From contig JAITAW010000117.1 of NCBI GenBank assembly GCA_031283905.1, positions 1 to 5,872 of the forward strand: 5,872 nt of DNA, written 5' to 3'. The stretch comes from Treponema sp. (GTDB lineage Bacteria > Spirochaetota > Spirochaetia > Treponematales > Breznakiellaceae). The notes beneath the pieces were generated by a model. The model worked only from the letters and a program-made list of their open reading frames with translations. It was not told the DNA's origin and did not search any database. Of this stretch, positions 5,158-5,872 are shown in pieces. The first letter of the stretch is position 1, and every line of letters starts with the position of its first letter. The position numbers were made by a program, and so were the translations under genes.

Positions 5158-5384
5158 TTACCCCACCCCACCTGACTCCCGTTCATGTTTCGGCGCGATC
5201 CACGGCTCAAAACCGCCTTCCCGATCGCGGGTGACTTCGATAGCCATCGACCCGTCATCGGTTCTCAGTTTCTTGGCGGTCTTCCGCTTCCGGTGGTTTA
5301 TCAGTGTTTTTTCACCTTGGTCATGCTTCTCGTAACCAAAGTTCGCTCGACAAACGCCTTTGGAAGCTGTTTCATGATTTCGTC
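5158..5384 (-). pseudogene. N-terminal remnant of an IS256-family (Mutator type) transposase
   Basis: On the minus strand one frame (5158-5340) reads FGYEKHDQGEKTLINHRKRK, then TAKKLRTDDGSMAIEVTRDREGGFEPWIAPKHERES. This is the conserved IS256 sequence L-G-Y-E-K-H, N-S-R-N-G-x-x-x-K-T-V-x-T-E-D-G-x-x-x-I-E-V-P-R-D-R-x-G-x-F-E-P-x-I-x-P-K-H. Just upstream a second frame reads DEIMKQLPKAFVERTL (5384-5337), like the helix that normally precedes A-E-L-T-x-H-L-G-Y. The two join at 5337-5339 without the roughly seven residues in between, so a short deletion and a frameshift are present. A TAA (5158-5160) ends the readable part; a possible LYTR echo lies further left, near 5140. All three catalytic acidic residues, which lie further on in the family, are absent. 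Confidence 0.8.
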
Positions 5385-5406
5385 CGAACCGTGGTATTCC
5401 TTAACT

Positions 5407-5435
5407 TCGCCCTGAGGCCGTCCGCATCAGGGCGA
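5407..5435. repeat. 9-bp inverted repeat at the IS256/IS3 remnant junction
   Basis: TCGCCCTGA (5407-5415) and TCAGGGCGA (5427-5435) are perfect inverted repeats around an 11-base spacer. They lie exactly where the IS256-like and IS3-like coding remnants meet. They may be part of an insertion-sequence end or a chance hairpin; no T-run makes it a terminator. Confidence 0.4.
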
Positions 5436-5605
5436 TGATGGCAAATCACTTCCTGCCGTTTCCCGGGTCTGTTGTATCCACCGGTACAACAATTGCTCGT
5501 TGACGCCTAAAGCAACGGCAACATGGCTTACTGGTTTCTCGTGTTTTTCGACCGGCGCGCCGCCGATTCGGCATTGAATTCTTTGCTATACACCCGCTGT
5601 TCCAA
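5427..5605 (-). pseudogene. Remnant of IS3-family OrfA (helix-turn-helix subunit of the transposase)
   Basis: On the minus strand, from a TTG at 5603-5605, the reading is LEQRVYSKEFNAESAAR. One base is then lost near 5552-5558 and the adjacent frame continues VEKHEKPVSHVAVALGVNEQ and LLYRWIQQTRETAGSDLPSS to a TGA at 5427-5429. Together these follow the IS3 OrfA plan: Y-S-x-E-F-K-x-E-A-V-x-L-V, then G-K-P-V-S-x-V-A-x-x-L-G-V-x-x-x-x-L-Y-x-W-I. This is the N-terminal helix-turn-helix that binds the element's ends. The leucine zipper and the OrfB DDE domain are absent. The same frame reads on past the TGA into the IS256-like fragment (5384-5337). No Shine-Dalgarno precedes the start. Confidence 0.78.
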
Positions 5606-5633
5606 GGTGAAGAAAGAATCGAAAAAGCCGTAT

Positions 5634-5872
5634 ATGATAAAGGAACCGGTAGATTATCCAGAAGTGCCGAAACGGGTACCCAGTGACGACCCTCGCGAAG
5701 TGAAGACGATATGGATAGGGCGCATGAAGCTATGCATTCTGCTGGCGTACCCAAACGACAGGGAACGGACGGAGATCTACCGCGCCGACAAAGCCGCCGT
5801 CAGTCGGGACACCGGCTTTACGTGGAACATGCCGAACGTCTCCAATGCCTATAACCGGAAGCATAACGGTTG
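5634..5872 (+). CDS. Unidentified open reading frame, truncated at the window edge
   Basis: From ATG 5634 the frame is open for 79 codons to the end of the window; it is in fact open back to 5511, but there it overlaps the IS3 remnant. The product begins MIKEPVDYPEVPKRVPSDDP, then REVKTIWIGRMKLCILLAYP, and later YRADKAAVSRDTGFTWNMPN. It is rich in charged residues and Pro, with one hydrophobic run (MKLCILLAY) but no clear membrane helix or catalytic motif, and I do not recognise a family. The residue mix looks more like real protein than the reading of the opposite strand. No good Shine-Dalgarno precedes the ATG, so the true start may differ, or the frame could be a further gene fragment in the transposon-rich region. 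Confidence 0.4.
   Translation, partial: MIKEPVDYPEVPKRVPSDDPREVKTIWIGRMKLCILLAYPNDRERTEIYRADKAAVSRDTGFTWNMPNVSNAYNRKHNG

Noticed and set aside
4971..5258. 95-codon minus-strand ORF over the IS4-like and IS256-like remnants
   Set aside because: It crosses two unrelated transposase fragments in the wrong frame, so it is a shadow.
5446..5754. 102-codon minus-strand ORF rich in Ser and Arg
   Set aside because: It reads a different frame through the IS3 OrfA remnant and part of the right-edge frame. Its sequence looks like out-of-frame translation and matches nothing I know.
1..5872. Search for tRNA genes, rRNA, CRISPR arrays or a replication origin
   Set aside because: No cloverleaf with a TTC-loop, no regularly spaced repeats and no cluster of DnaA boxes were seen on either strand.

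Overview
The window looks like part of a bacterial chromosome, probably from a host-associated anaerobic spirochaete close to Treponema. That assignment is an inference from the style of the LexA, zinc-binding protein and transposase sequences; no rRNA or other marker gene is present to settle it. Base composition is moderate to GC-rich in genes, with AT-rich promoters.

Layout from left to right. (1) Bases 1-191 hold the 3' end of a queuosine-precursor transporter gene (YhhQ/VUT family) on the + strand. It converges on a minus-strand lexA-holA operon (209-1831), which encodes the SOS repressor and the delta subunit of the DNA polymerase III clamp loader. lexA has a good sigma70-type promoter at 1987-2021 and a leader of roughly 150 nt containing an 11-bp hairpin. 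(2) The gap 2040-2500 has no intact gene but is not empty. On the minus strand it carries what reads as a collapsed group II intron: GNRA-capped RNA hairpins, about 55 codons of a group II reverse transcriptase N-terminus, then directly a domain-VI-like hairpin, with the rest of the reverse transcriptase missing. (3) Bases 2512-4468 form a + strand zinc module: a promoter, a 104-residue two-helix membrane protein with a His/Cys-rich loop, an intercistronic hairpin, and a 499-residue ZnuA-type zinc-binding protein with a complete ZinT/YodA-like domain inserted in its His-rich loop. No permease or ATPase gene lies in the window. (4) A strong bidirectional terminator (4490-4533) separates znuA from a convergent 75-residue NifU-like (NFU) Fe-S scaffold gene with its own promoter. 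(5) Bases 4865-5605 hold remnants of three transposase families: IS4/IS701-like (+), IS256 (-) and IS3 OrfA (-). All are truncated or frameshifted and they sit side by side. (6) An unidentified open frame runs off the right edge (5634-5872).

Functionally, the window joins a DNA-replication/SOS operon, a zinc-acquisition unit and an Fe-S assembly gene, separated by decaying mobile DNA. The most distinctive item is the ZnuA protein with an internally inserted ZinT domain and its His/Cys-rich membrane partner. The most easily missed items are the group II intron relic and the three transposase relics, none of which forms a complete ORF.
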